Shown: positions 10,877 to 23,757 of the stretch, piece after piece
How positions within the stretch are numbered: the first letter of the stretch is position 1
How the letters are laid out: each line of letters opens with the position of its first letter
From: Magnolia sinica
Lineage: Eukaryota > Streptophyta > Magnoliopsida > Magnoliales > Magnoliaceae
DNA length: 64,000 nucleotides
Reading direction: 5' to 3'
Assembly (NCBI RefSeq): GCF_029962835.1
Contig: NC_080574.1
Span: 28,246,001-28,310,000 of the forward strand
Notes under the pieces: generated by a model
The model's input: only the letters and a program-made list of their open reading frames with translations
Database searches by the model: none
What the model was told of the DNA's origin: nothing
Position numbers and translations under genes: made by a program

Positions 10877-13646
10877 CCATGGAAGGAGATTCCCTAGGAA
10901 TTTACGCACGTATTATGCATACAAAAGATGGATGCACAATTATAACAACGCAGTTATGAATCATGAATTGTATAGATAATTTTATTTCTCATATTATAAT
11001 CGATGCCATTTCATGCGATCCAATAACATTAGTATTGCAAATCAATTCATAATTTTCATTAGTATAACAAATCAAATAATGAGTTACATCAACACAACAA
11101 TAAGATCATGAATTCAAACATTATTACCTTTATATTAATACAACAATTAAGTCATGAATTCGATTAAATCAAATAAGAAAACATGACAATAACATCATAG
11201 TAAGCATACAACATATCAGGCAACCAAACTACTTTAATTTAATAGAGGGAAAATGTTAGCATCACTTACCTATATCCAATGAGATGATTCCGTAGAATGT
11301 GTGTATTAGATCAAATTAGAACTCTATATTAATCATATAAATAAAATCAAATATTGAACATACTAATCAACATGGTGGGGCCCACCTTTGATTGACCAAT
11401 CTCTTACTATGGAGTCTATAAGAAGGATTACTTGTTGTCAAACTTAAATTTTCTTTGAACCCAACCCTAATTATAAGATTTACACTCATCACTACTAATA
11501 TGGGGCCCACTTAGTCACATCAAAGTGACTTTCAACAACTCATAAATGGTTAAGGTATGTGAATTTACATGGATTACAGGTTTACTAGTCTAAATATTAA
11601 GATTCAAAACTAAATAGATCTATCCAAGTATTTGTCGATCGGATAGACAACACTATTGATCAAATCGATCGTGTTGTTAATTGATTGACTCTGATCGATG
11701 GTTTATCAATTGAATCAAGGCTCAATCAAAGGTCTTTCAATTGAATCGAAAAACTTCCAAACTTCTTGCATCTTTCAATTGAGTCGACACCAATTGTTGA
11801 TCGATTGAAAATGCTTTGGAATTAATAAAAATTTGACGAACCAAATTAGAAAATTGGGGATCTTCTTAGTTTAATGATTTAGGGATATATTATGTCTAAT
11901 GAATGGATCTAAACCTTAGATTATGTCTAACAAATGGATCTAAACTGATCATTGACCTTCTCTTGATCAATTACAAGGTATGATCAGCGATCAACTCGAT
12001 CTGAATTATCCATGGATTATTTTATAAAAACCATGTAATTTGTAATAATCAACATCATTTGATCAGTGCGGCCTACTAGATGGTCATATCAATCATCAAA
12101 TCTTGGACGTCAACGTAGTTAGATACTCAAAATTTGATAAACGGTCCAAATTAGATTGGATCTCAACCATCCGATGATCCATTACAATAGATCATTACAT
12201 AATTTATCGTATAAAGTTACCTTAGATGGATGTGGCTCGTCCAATGGTCGGATCAATTTAAATTTTAGGATTCTAAAAGATTTAAATCTTAGAAATTCAC
12301 AATCTATGATTCAGGTGCGCCACACTAAGGGAAACAAATGGGAGACAGACATCCACAATTGATTTTTTATGGGGCACACAATGATGATTACTTGAATAAT
12401 TAGATGCCACAAAAAAATTAGTCCTGAGCCCAAAAGTGATGACAATCCGTGATTTAGGTGGGTCACATTGAGGAAACAATTTAAAGGGTGGGTATCACGC
12501 TACACACTGTTTTCAATAGTATGGTCTACCTAAATAAATTACAGAGAAGGCTGATCTTTAAAACTTATACCTAAAATTAGGTCTCATGTCTCATGGTAGG
12601 TGATGGATGAGATTTTGAAAACATATCACGTTAGGACCCGCGTAGCGCCCGGGAATGCATAATTCGCTTCCGCACGGGGCGGGGTTTTGTCGGGTTCGTA
12701 AAGTCTTTATGGTGGTAAATTAGATTTCTCACTTACTACCCGTACGGTATAAGAATGTTTTGATACACGTGTGCAAGATTCCGAGCCATGTGAGTGGGAC
12801 CTAAAATACCAGCGCGTTCCATCTTGAAATCAATGCCTGTAACATTGAGTACTTTTCAGTACTTTCAGCTGTTAGTTTGCAATATAGAAATGCAGGAGAG
12901 CATTTACTTGAAACGGAGCTGTCTTAGCTCCTGAATCGCTTCATCCACAGTTCTACACCATCCTTTTTACAGCTCAGTATTCAACTTTTTGGACAGCCTT
13001 CTACAGATGGACAGTCTTACACTAAACCTTGCACCCAAACAACTTATGGACATAAAAATCCAAGTTTTAAACTAAGTATACCTACATTAAAAACAAAAAC
13101 AAAAAAAAAAAAAACTAACTCGTGCGTTTATTTTTAAACAAGTTCCCAAAGAGTTTCAGAACCAATTTCGACAGTTAATAGATAACAATTTTGATTTGGT
13201 GAAAGTAGACCAAGGTATCAAAAATAGCATGTTGTTGACCTTAATGATAGTAACCATTACATATTATGGTGCTTTTGCATACACACACACACACACAAAC
13301 GCTCACCTGTGAACCGGTTCGTACGTACTACATACAAATTTTTTTGAGAACCCATCATACGTGATTTCGATACAAAATCTGAACCGTTCATGTGAAGCAG
13401 CACCTCGTGAAACATCCCGCGACCAAGTTTTACTTTGATCTAAAACTCTGATAGTCCATGAAAAATGAAAACAGTTTTCTCCCTTGATTTGCATTTCTCT
13501 TTGCTATGGCCCACCAGAATTTTAGATCAGGGTGAGAATTTGTCACATAAGGTTTCATGGAATTCTGCATCACGTGGACCGTTCAGATTAGACACCCATG
13601 ACACGTGTGCAAAGGTGCGCATGTGTGTAGGTGCGCAGGGGAGCAT

Positions 13647-13677
<31 letters not shown>

Positions 13678-14699
13678 GCCAAAAACGGCCATTATAGAGC
13701 TGATATATTAAAAAAATAATAATAATAAATAAATAAATAAATAAAATGACCACTACGGCCGTATGGTTACGGCAAATAGCTCTAGTATAATGCAACAGGA
13801 AGTAGCTCTAGCATAGACCACTCCTTAACATATCATTTCCCCAATAGCCATTACAATCAAATAACCAAAGAAAACCATAGTTTATAGGACTTATCAATAC
13901 CTAATCACCACCATCTATGAAAAACATCAGCTACTCTCCGCATACCCAATATATTATTGCATTTTTTATGTCACTTAAGCCAACATCTAACCACGGCTAC
14001 TACGCCGCGAACATACCGTCCATAGGTTAGGTCCAATATTATCCTATTAATCTTTTATTATTTCTTTATAATGAATAATTTCATACATTAACACACTTTT
14101 TACTGTAAACTCAGTTATATAGAACATAGTGCTAATAATGCAAAAGTGGAATCACGTGGGACTAAGTTAAAATACCTTATCGATTTCAAAATTCAGGCGC
14201 GGATGGTTTTCTCTCTTTTCTTATCTCCACTTGATCACTTGCTTTTCTTTTAGTGGAAGGTCATTGTTTTAGGGCAACTAGAGTTCCTTTAGGGACCCAC
14301 ATAGGCTCTAGAGTGCGTCATGAAAGTGCACCCTTGTGGGTCGGTTGGTCCATGCTTTGGGTACAAGCACCGTGCATCCATTATTAGAAAAGGCCATAGC
14401 TGTGGCCCACCTCATCAGCGATCATGAATCCCCCTCCACACCAAAAATCACTCAGAAGTGACATTGATTTTTTATAAGCTATGTTTGAAGATTCTCGGCG
14501 AACTATAAAGATTCTGGACTTTGGATTGTCGGCTTGCGAAAGCAGGATGTGGTTCGTCCGAGTCTTGAGTTTGACTCAGCTGAGTCCGTTTTGGTTTGGT
14601 ACAATGAGCTTTTATTGAAAATAGGGGGTGACTCGATACGACTCGCTCCATGTTACTAAACTGTTTCAGGTTATATCCCCACCGGATGGGATTGCGTTC
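10877..14699. other. Gene-free spacer with microsatellites
   Basis: No supported gene. Several hundred bases near 11630-12000 repeat the word 'atcgat' or 'ttgatcga' in varied form. 'gtggggcccacc' occurs alone near 11373. Near 13651-13677 there is a (TA)n tract and near 13713-13745 an AAT/AAAT tract. Short frames overlap on both strands and have no domain. Confidence 0.5.
13651..13745. repeat. (TA)n and (AATA)n microsatellites
   Basis: An uninterrupted TA tract of about 27 bp is followed, after a short spacer, by AAT and AAAT repeats. These are simple-sequence repeats with no sign of function. Confidence 0.9.
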
Positions 14700-15165
14700 T
14701 GCCCTGAAAGCTAATCCGTCTAGCTAGGACTCTGTGGGGCCCACTTTGATGTATTGGTTTTATCCACGCCGTCCATATATTTTTCCAGATTATTTCAGGG
14801 AATGGGCACAAAAATGATGCAGATCCAGGGCTCAAGTGGACCACACAGTGGATATTGAATTCCGACCATTAAAAACTTCTTGGGAGCCACAGAAGTTTTG
14901 GATCAAGCTGAAATTTGTGTTTTACCTTCATCCAGGTCTATATGACCTTATTAACAGGTTGGATGGAAAGTAAACATCACGGTGGCCACTAGGAATGTTT
15001 TAACTGTGGGTGTCATTATCACGGCTGCTTCCTGGTGTGGTCCACTCGAGATTTGGATCTGCGTAATTTTTTAGACCATATCATAAAATGATCTGAAAAA
15101 ATAGATGGACGGCGGGGATAAACCCTCTACATCACGGTGAGCCCCACAGAGCCCTGCCTAGAGGG
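14700..15165. mobile_element. GGCCCACC-type inverted-repeat element (copy 5, best preserved)
   Basis: The left end runs 'taatccgtctagctagg', 'actctgtggggcccac', 'tttgatgta', 'ccacgccgtccatat' and 'ccagattatttcaggg'. The right end is the inverse: 'cataaaatgatctg', 'agatggacggcgg', 'ctacatcacggtgagcc' and 'ccacagagccctgcctaga'. Inverted similarity reaches well past the GGCCCAC core into the flank. It therefore shows best that the true element is larger than the core and has two-part ends. It is non-coding. Confidence 0.7.
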
Positions 15166-15220
15166 AATTCGGACTGCCACTGAGTTACTGGATAAGCTTC
15201 CATCGCACTGAGTAAACTCT

Positions 15221-15640
15221 GTTGGCCCACCGTGAATGTATGTGGCTTATCCACTCCGTCCATCCGTTTTTCCGTATCATTTTAATGGTTGAACCAAAAT
15301 TTAAGCATATCAAAAGCTAAAGTGGACCATACCACATTAAACAGTGGGATATAATGATTTCCACCGTTGAAACCTTCCTAGGGCCCACTGTGATGTTTAT
15401 TTGTCATCCAAACTTTTCATAAGATCAAAAAGAGATGGATGAAGGAAAAACACAAATATCAGCTTGATCCAAACTTCTGTAGCCCCCATGAGTTTTTCAA
15501 TGGTAGATCGTTCAATTCACACAGTTTCCTGTGGTGTGGTTCACTTGAGATTTTGATAAACTTTACTTTTTTATCTCAAGCCTTAAAATTATCTTATAAA
15601 ATGGATTGACAGATTGCGCAGGAACTTCCTGCGAAAGGCT
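15221..15640. mobile_element. GGCCCACC-type inverted-repeat element (copy 6)
   Basis: It starts 'tgttggcccaccgtgaatgt' with 'ccactccgtccatccg' and runs through 'aaagtggaccat', 'gggcccactgtgatg' and 'ggtgtggttcacttgag'. The right arm decays after 'aaaatggattgaca'. It then passes into the 'cttcctgcgaaaggcttccg' block that is also seen near 7651. Confidence 0.55.
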
Positions 15641-15852
15641 TCCGCAGGAAATCCGCGTCCGGCAGGACGCAATCTGCTTCCATCTCCACCTACCGTATTT
15701 AATTTCTACATGATATCATTCAAATTTTCCCTTTACATCCGACTAGTCGGCAGGAAATGATATTCTCATGCATGCACTGTATGTGAAGTTCGGCAAACAT
15801 CCCGCTCTCACCAGCCCCGCTTCTCTCATATGCCCACACCATACCAGATCAC

Positions 15853-16268
15853 TGCGGTGCTAACCTTGATGTATGTTCCTTACATCCACGCCGTCCATTA
15901 GTTTTTACAGCTCATTTTGGGGCATGATACAAAAAATGAAGTAGATCGAAATCTCAGTTGGACCATACCAAAGGAAACTGTGGTGATTGACAATTTAAAA
16001 CTTTTTATGAACTACAAAACTAGATAAAGCTGATATTTGTGTGGTCCCGTCATCTAGGTCTTTGTAACCTTATCAACGGGTTGGATGGCAAATAAACATT
16101 CTGTTGGCCCCCAGGAAGTTTTTAATGGTGAGTATTCAATCACCACTATTTCCAATAGTGTGGTCCACCTGAGATTTCGATCTGTTTCGGTTTTTTTGCA
16201 TCATGCCTAAAATTAGATGGATGGACAGAATGGATGTAAGTCACATACATCACGGTGGCCCCACAGTC
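15853..16268. mobile_element. GGCCCACC-type inverted-repeat element (copy 7)
   Basis: The left end is 'gtgctaaccttgatgtatgt' with 'catccacgccgtccat' and 'cagctcattttgggg'. The right end is 'gatggatggacag', 'catacatcacggtgg' and 'ccccacag'. The centre has 'cagttggaccatacc' and 'gtggtccacctgagatttcg'. It is about 415 bp and non-coding. Confidence 0.6.
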
Positions 16269-16802
16269 ACAGAAGCCGCGTCCCAACCATAAAGAGACAT
16301 GGCATGAAAATCAGCCCAATCCCTCATCAGGAAGGCCACACCAGTATTCTAGTCAAACCAACAGCTGTCCATTGATTTTGAGGGTGTGGCTGCTCGATGA
16401 GTGGACCAGCTCCTTTTGCATGGCTAGAATATCCTACATGGATAACACCACGTGGAATAGACGGAATACGTGTGAAAAGATGACGCAGGTTCTCCTGAAT
16501 GTGATATAGTTTAAAATCTCGCTGACTCGACCCAGAACTCACTCAACTGAGTCAAGTGGACTCAAATGGATTTCGTTTCAACTCACTAAGAAACTCATTT
16601 CCCTTGTGCTTGCATTTATGGGTTGAGTCCTATGATTAGTTTTGTACAACTTAAAAAAATGGTTTCCACTCTTTAAGGATACACTTTATTTGAAGGAGTT
16701 GTACAACAATTCAAACCATCCACATCAATGGCCGGTGCACTAGAACTGAAAATTTCCACTAAAAATATAATATAATCACGAGCAGAGTAGGTGCGGCCCT
16801 TA

Positions 16803-17228
16803 TCACGGGGCCCACCATGATGCATGTATTCTAAATCTACGTTGTCCACCTGTTTTTCCAAATCATTTTAGAGAACGAAACTAAAAATGAAGCAGATCTA
16901 AATCTTAGGTGGACTATACCATAGGAAAGAGTGGGGATTGACCATTAATAGCTTATAATAGGCTACAAAAGTTTTGGATCAACCTGATATTTGTTTTTTT
17001 TATTTTTTATTTTTCATCCAGATTTATGTGACCTTATAAATAGGTCGGGTGGCAAATAAACATTACGATGAGCCCTAGAAAGTTTTTAATGGTAGGACGT
17101 TCAATCACCACTATTCTTTTGGTATAGTCCACCTGAAATTTGGATCTACTTTATTTTTTTGCTAATATTCTAGAGTGATCTGGAAAAATGGATGGTCAGT
17201 GTGGACATAGAATACATGGTGGGATGCA
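16803..17228. mobile_element. GGCCCACC-type inverted-repeat element (copy 8)
   Basis: The left end is 'cacggggcccaccatgatgc', with 'ctacgttgtccacctg' and 'ccaaatcattttagag'. The right end is 'agagtgatctggaaaaatgg' then 'acatggtgggatgc'. It is about 425 bp and non-coding, with the same internal order as the others. Confidence 0.6.
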
Positions 17229-20200
17229 TTACCCTGGCGAGGGTGGGGCTACACCTAATGGGCTCCTGATATTTGGACAACATGCAGGTAGATTCTAAAT
17301 GCGGATATGAAAACTCTTTAAAAATCTGTCAACATAGGAAATAGTAAAAATATCAAAGGTCGATAGTCAATATAAATTATCTATTTTTTAAGTTGATTTT
17401 CAGAGAAACGTTGGAAGTTAGATGGCCCACAAGAAGAGAAGTCCCTAAAAATGTTTATAGAATTTGAAAAGATATCAAAAGGGTTTCATTTTTTAAAACA
17501 AAAGGCATAATCATGGCCATCGATTTCCACTTCTTTTGGAAAAACAAATGAAAATCACCGTACTCATCTCCACGTTCTAACAAGATTTGTTAGGATTGCT
17601 TGATCAATGGGACCTACAATTTAAATGGTCTGGATAAGTGCCTATGTGAGAAGGATGAGTCACCACCAATGTAGACTAGCCCTTGAATTTAAATACCAGT
17701 TTCATGGGGCGAATTAGGTTGCATTGACATATCATACAAATGGGCAGAGATGCATAACTAACAATGTTAGAAAAGGCTTTAATACTCTAGCAGACTGAGA
17801 TGGATGATACACAAGCTCTTAAAAATTACTTGAAAATTGCATACATGACCTACACGTTATTCAAATTTAACCGTGAAAATTATGTGTAACAGTATGGATT
17901 TATAATGAAAAAAAAAAAAAACTATGCCTTTTTTATTAACTGACTATCAGATTTATTGGATAGTTAAAATGAAAAATATCAAAAGGTCTTATTTCAACAA
18001 ACAAGCATCAGCCAATCAGAGCTTAGGATTGTTCAACCAATCTGATTTTTGTGGTGTAACTTGGCGACAATCTGTCTTACAATTTAGTCTGTTTAATTCC
18101 AGCTAATATATGCTACGTGCACCATTTATAAGCGGATGAGTATCGAGAGTAGTGCACAACCAGAGTATCATATAACCTCCCATCCATAAATCATGGCAGA
18201 TAGATATCTTTTTGACTTGTAGTGACATATGGAGATTTTTTTTACTTTGATTAGTATAAGGATTTCAGATAAGGTAGATACAGTGTCTGTGTGAGAGAGA
18301 GAGAGATGGTCCCACGTATGGATGCCAGTCAAGAAGATAAGAATATTTAAATTCAATTCTAATCTTGGTCTTGTAATTTTATTATTTTATAATGATGATT
18401 ACAGGAAGAGAACCGGTGGGATGTCTTCTCAATGAAATCTTTATTATTAGAGCACCATAAAGCTTGCCTCCTTTACCAGGACCAAATAGCTCAAACCACC
18501 CTATTAAATTATTATTATTTTTTTAAATAGTGGTGACCCTTCAACCGTACACATGGCATAGTCGCATAGCAATCCAGACCGTCGATCGAGCTTGATCTAA
18601 TCATACATGGTGCAGAACCCAAAAATAAAAAACACTCAAGAGGATGATTGTAACCATCTGATTTTTCCCTTCTACTTTGGACACTCACTTTTAACATTTC
18701 ATCTATCCATTTGGGAGCCATCGATTGGATGGTTATGATTGGTTGACCAGTATGATTTAGATATATGCTCCATGGATGGTCTGGATAGATGTACAGGTGG
18801 TATGTGGGGAGGATGAATCAGCACCATTTTTTAAATTGTTGGTGGGAAAAAAGTGTCTCAGCCTCTAAAATATTTACTAGAAAACTGCCTGCATAATTAT
18901 CTTTGTTGTCTTCCACTATAGAAATTCAAACAATAGATTCTCTTTTAGCTGTTTCTTTTATGTTACCCCACCCTTTTCAAATTAAACAACGTATTCTAGC
19001 CCTAGACTGCTATGTTAGTTAAGCACCAATTTGAAAATATGGAGACTCTTCCTCCTCACATGTGGCACTGATGTAAGCAATCCTAACCATCCAATTAATG
19101 GCTACCAATGGATGCCTAAATGTGGAATGGCGAGTGGTTCGAATTCGAAGTGAAAATATCAGATGGTTAATATTATCTTATCCATGTGATTATTCTGTTA
19201 TGCTCCATCCACAGTTTGGTTAGCAATTTCAACAGTCCGGATTGCCATAGAATTGTGCCATGTCTCTGATTGAAGAGTCACCACCATTCTTGTTCAATGC
19301 TTTGAAACTAACATGGGATTCTACCATACTCCTTTTGTAGGAGAGACATCACAAAAGGAGAATGGAAAAAGGTACAAAGAAAAGTTAGTGAGGCTTCTTA
19401 GAATGTTTCCTGTCATTCAATGTCCTTGTGTTTCATCTCCAATTACCATTGGAGGATCTCTTTCCCTCCTACTCTTTCAAACTAGAGGCTTAGCTATTTT
19501 CCATAGTATTGAAATGGCCTAATAAGCTGATTAACATGTAAATTGCCACTAAATGGGGAGCTGAATATACCATAGTTTTGAAACTCAACAACCCAACTCA
19601 AAATTCGGCTGAGTCAACTAAACTCGATGAGATTTCAATCCTAGTCACTAGGAAACTCTTTCCTATTCGCGACATTGCAAAGGAGAGAGCAAGAACCTCT
19701 AACTAGCAATCTAAACTCAGTGTTCACTTTGGCAATTTCATCACTTTAAATAACTATTTTTTATATCGAGTATGAGTCTTCAAGTTGGGTTTTCTTGTTT
19801 TTGAATTATTGAAAGTAAAAAATAAAATAAATAAATAAAGTAAACACAATGGCTGATTGAAAAATCCATATATAACCATGCAAGTCAATAACCGTATCTT
19901 TAATACAACACTAGTACAGCAGCAATGGGTGAATGTGAATGTAGATCTGAGTAATACAATCTATGAGGTGTCTCTTTGATCTGCCATAAATAAATCAGAC
20001 TTATCTATATAGACTTGAGGTTTGATCAATCACCTACTCATGTACCTTGAACTTTAGCTATGAAGTGAACCATGCCATTATTCTACAATTAGTATATTTT
20101 CTTAATTAGCTGGACTGCTCGATCAACCACCTCTTGGATGGGCCACAAATAAGTGTAATTTTCTATGGACTAATCTCAATATTGGTACCAGTTCATTGTC

Positions 20201-21650
20201 TTCAGACCAAACTGCATTAAAAAGGTGTTGGAAACAATCAATGCAATTATTGTCTATGGTCTCCTCAAAAGGTGGGTCATTGATTGAGTGGCCTGGGGAT
20301 CAATAAGGAAATTTGTTAATTTTAAAATAAGTAAACAACTAAACTATTGTTGCATTCAAAAGTGAATAGTTGATGAAACCTTAAGGATGTGCAGATAGTT
20401 TCAATTCCTGTGCCATAGCCGATCCAAGAAGTGACATGTCGATTGGACAATTTTGACAGATAAGCATGCTTACCTATTAATATGCATGGTTAATGTTAAG
20501 AAAACCCATAATATAAGGAAGAGAGTTACTCAGATATAACTCACTAGACCACTAATTCACGGTCTAGATACCACGTTATTACTAACACATCATGGGTGTA
20601 TGACATCAACCTGTCCAAAAGGTTGGCTCCACTTACCTAGCGAGAAAATCAGGCTGGCCCACTCATTAGTGGGCCACGTATACTTCGGATAGCTGATAGG
20701 AAGAAAGCAAAATTTGGAGGAATCATGGTTATGAATCTAACCCATTTAAGACCACCAAAAAAAAAAAAAAGAGGTTTAAGGTATGATTCAGTTTTTCTGC
20801 CTTTTCCACTCTAAATCAGCTTTCAGTTTGTTTCAGATTCTGCTTGAAAGACCAAAAGACCTGAAATGCATTGAATACAGATTTGGCAAGAAATAACAGT
20901 GCAGGGGATGTCCATGTAACCAAATATGCAGATAGTAATTACCTGATCTAACCAGAAATAATGTCTTCTTGCCGACGTTTTACCCCATAATGCAAATTTT
21001 ATCATGGAAAATGAGAAAAAAGAAAACATAATGTTGATCATAGACTGCATATGAGAGGAATTTTCATCTATCAATTCAAATTTGAAATGGAGAAACAACG
21101 GCAACTCGCTATGGGCAGTTCTTCAATCGAGTAGCATCAACTTTTTGCACGAAATGTGAAGTGAAGCGGCAACAGATTCGGGTGCTAGAGCAGGGAAGCG
21201 TTTGTTTTAAAACGTTAACAAGTATAAACAGCTAGGAAGAGGGAGCGAGTGTGTGAGCAGAAGATCAATTCAAAGCAGGAGCGGCACCTAGTTAGAAGGA
21301 TCATGCAACTAAGTCATCAACCGCTGGTTGGTTGATTGCTTACCATCTCCAAGTGGCCCACCCAACACAATTCCACAAGTAGGTCCTTCCCAAGGATCTG
21401 CTAAGTATGGTCTAGAGCTATTACTTAATTCAATTATGAGATTGCAATCCTTAAACTGGGGTGTGTGCTGGCTTTCATGTGTTATTGGGTGCAGAAACTT
21501 ATGCTGTTGCAGCTCCAGAAATCCACATATTACCAGACATAGACCATAACTAGAATAAGAAAGAATTGGTATGAGCTCATTAATAGCTACTGCAGACCTA
21601 AATGATCTATCGTGTATAATGAATAATAGATCTCATCAATTGAAACCCGC
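17229..21650. other. Gene-free stretch with weak element remains
   Basis: No supported gene. About 18510-18840 looks like a worn inverted-repeat element: 'ttttttaaatagtggtga' on the left is matched by 'caccattttttaaattg' on the right, around a centre rich in 'ggatggt'. About 19565-19670 resembles one end of the ACCATAGTT element at 40364. A poly-A run lies at 20757-20770 and a short (GA)n tract near 18292-18306. A 93-codon minus-strand frame at 20823-21104 has no domain. Confidence 0.45.
18515..18840. mobile_element. Possible worn inverted-repeat element
   Basis: The outer 20-25 bases at each end are roughly inverse to one another ('taaatagtggtgac' against the inverse of 'atcagcaccattttttaaa'). 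The interior has the low-complexity 'ggatggtt' words common to MITEs here. There is no clean target duplication and no coding frame with a domain. Confidence 0.35.
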
Positions 21651-21651
21651 T

Positions 21652-21657
21652 TTTATT
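21652..21657 (-). promoter_or_regulatory. Possible polyadenylation signal
   Basis: On the minus strand this reads AATAAA. It lies about 135 bases downstream of the stop codon proposed for the exon at 21791-21946. The motif is common in AT-rich DNA, so it adds only weak support for that gene. Confidence 0.3.
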
Positions 21658-21790
21658 AATCCAAATCCAAACAAATGAAGGCATCAAAACCCAACCAGCC
21701 TTGGCCTCAACCAAGAACTGCCATAAACAACTGATTGCCAGAAACTACAACTACAAAATAATCGAATTCCTCTTTGCACATCGAATTCCA

Positions 21791-21946
21791 CTATGGCCTT
21801 GCAAATAATCCATGCATTGATGAGAAATCAAACTCGGTGGTGAGACAGGTAGGTGCACCTGAAACACCCATATGGGAACAAAGGAGAACTCCTTGAGCAT
21901 GGCGTGGAGGTGGTGATTGGTATTCTGCCAGATGAGTTGATAGGTT
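21791..21946 (-). CDS. Putative last exon of an unrecognised gene
   Basis: On the minus strand a strong acceptor (pyrimidine run then 'tttcag') precedes an open stretch of 51 codons and a TAG stop. It opens NLSTHLAEYQSPPPRHAQG and ends DFSSMHGLFARP. Read in phase 0 it continues directly from the exon-like segment at 22643-22693, whose donor is also phase 0. An AATAAA follows about 135 bases after the stop. I do not recognise the protein and see no domain or motif. The upstream exons may lie across the retrotransposon block that begins at 22819. It could also be a chance open frame beside a chance splice signal. Confidence 0.35.
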   Translation of the reverse strand, partial: NLSTHLAEYQSPPPRHAQGVLLCSHMGVSGAPTCLTTEFDFSSMHGLFARP

Positions 21947-22642
21947 CTGAAAATCAAATAAAAAAATTTCAATATCATATTAAACACAATTATAGAATTG
22001 GAGATGTTATTTCTATGCAGTAGGTGTAGCATGAAGTTGCTAACAACTCTCATTGGTAGACAGGTGGCAAGTGAGTTCAAAGATAAAACTTTGACTGAGG
22101 AGTTTAAATGATTACTCGCCCCTTTTATTGGCATGCTAAAGAAAAAGGAGAAGGTTTGCTAATTCCACATGTATGTAGGAGCTCCGCACATGACCACGTG
22201 CAAATATGAAACACGTGTGGGATCTGAGCTTTTTGTAACGTTGGAAATAATGCTAAGATCTTCTACCCAGATGATAAGAGCTGCAACATACCAAAAATTG
22301 ATGGGTAAAACCTTTTTTGTATGCCACACCCAATGTATCAAATCAAAAGTTGCATACCAGAGTCAAAGATATTATTCCCAGATACAAAACAGATACATTG
22401 TATGGTTTTTACAGTTAATGTGCAAGTAGGATTCGGACACTAAGTAGGATACGTGACCAGAATAGAAGACCAAAGAATACAAGGATTGGAAAATTTCAAC
22501 TAATAACCAGGTTTATGATCAGGAGAACCAGATGCAAATGTACTTGAGAACATACTAAACAATTATAGCTAAACAAAGCAAAATCTTATCCTCATGCAAT
22601 AGAAATATCCTCATGCAATATAAAAAGAAAGCTGAATATACC

Positions 22643-22693
22643 TTGAAGTTGTTTGCTGCTATGCTGCTGGTAGTAGGATCGATGTTTTCCTCC
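22643..22693 (-). CDS. Putative 51-base internal exon of an unrecognised gene
   Basis: On the minus strand 'ctctatttcag' is followed by 51 open bases encoding EENIDPTTSSIAANNFK and then a donor 'aag|gtatat'. The length is a multiple of three and it joins in phase to the exon at 21791-21946. The copia insertion lies only about 125 bases upstream, so if this gene is real the element sits in its intron or upstream part. The function is unknown. Confidence 0.35.
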
Positions 22694-22823
22694 TGAAATA
22701 GAGTAAAATGCATGATTTATTGTTACTCTTGCCGCAAGCAAAGTCCATCCATTTCATTGGCAAAGAAAATAACTCAGTTTGATTAATGGCAGTAGTAATA
22801 AGTACAGGTTTGCTAGACCTACT

Positions 22824-23258
22824 TGTTAAAATTGGGACACCAAAATCACTATGGGTTTACTCACTTTTATGAGCCTATATGAACCATGTTTCACATGCTA
22901 ACAAGGCCCAAGTGTTAGTGGACCCTTGGAGGGATACTTTTGAGATTTCCCTCTTGAAAGGGTGGCTTTTAGGGTAAGTTATGTTATGGTTAAGAGAGAG
23001 TTATGATTGTTTTGTTGTTTTTTGGTGTTTTGAGAGCCTCCAAGGGAAGAGAGCTAAGGTTTTTTGTTGTAAGTTCTCTCCATCACTGTAATCTTCTCTT
23101 AATAGTAGATTGATCGTCACTTTATGTTGTTGTGTTTTTCCCACTAGTGTTTTCCACGTAAAAATCGTGTGTCCTTTGTGTGGTTGCTTGGATTTTTCAT
23201 TTTCTCTTGTTTGTTTTAATCTATATTAAGGTGTTTCCATAGGGCCGGTTCTCCAAAA
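22824..23258 (+). repeat. 5' LTR of the copia element
   Basis: 435 bp, starting TGTTAAAATT and ending at the CCGGTTCTCC block. Its partner is at 39014-39447. It is directly preceded by the CTACT target duplication. Confidence 0.92.
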
Positions 23259-23260
23259 AG

Positions 23261-23272
23261 TGGTATCAGAGC
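23261..23272 (+). other. Primer binding site of the copia element
   Basis: 'tggtatcagagc' begins two bases after the 5' LTR. This is the standard plant copia primer binding site, complementary to the 3' end of initiator tRNA-Met. Confidence 0.9.
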
Positions 23273-23288
23273 AACGCTGGGTGGTAGT

Positions 23289-23757
23289 TTGGCTATGGTA
23301 GAGATACTTTGGACATCAAGACCGTTATCGCAGCCCTTTAATCGAAGCAGTTGCGATAACAGAGCAGCGGTGAAGGTACCTCTACGAATGCGTCGTTTGC
23401 TCGGGGATGACTGTCTGAGTGAGAGAAGGGAAAACCGCGATCGAAATCCAAGTCAAAAGGCAAAGGAAAATTGAAGTGTTGGAATTGTCAAAGGATGAGA
23501 CATTTAATAAATGATTGTCAATTTCTTAAAGCCCGGAAGGATGAAAAGTTAGATGATTCGGCAAAGAAAGCTAATTTAGTTGAATTTGACGAATGCTCGG
23601 ATGGTTGTGATGTATTGTCAGTGACCAAGATCGGGAATTTCTATCAGGAATGGATCTTGGATATGGGGGCATCATACCATATGTGTCATCATCGGAGTTG
23701 GTTTACCACATATAGTGAGTATAATGGTGGGTTGGTTCTTATGGCAATGATCATGCC
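23289..23757 (+). pseudogene. Copia gag and protease remains
   Basis: This part holds a gag remnant with a CCHC-type zinc knuckle near 23474-23515 and the start of an aspartic-protease-like region near 23650. It stops where the gypsy element has inserted. It is a fossil with several breaks. Confidence 0.8.
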
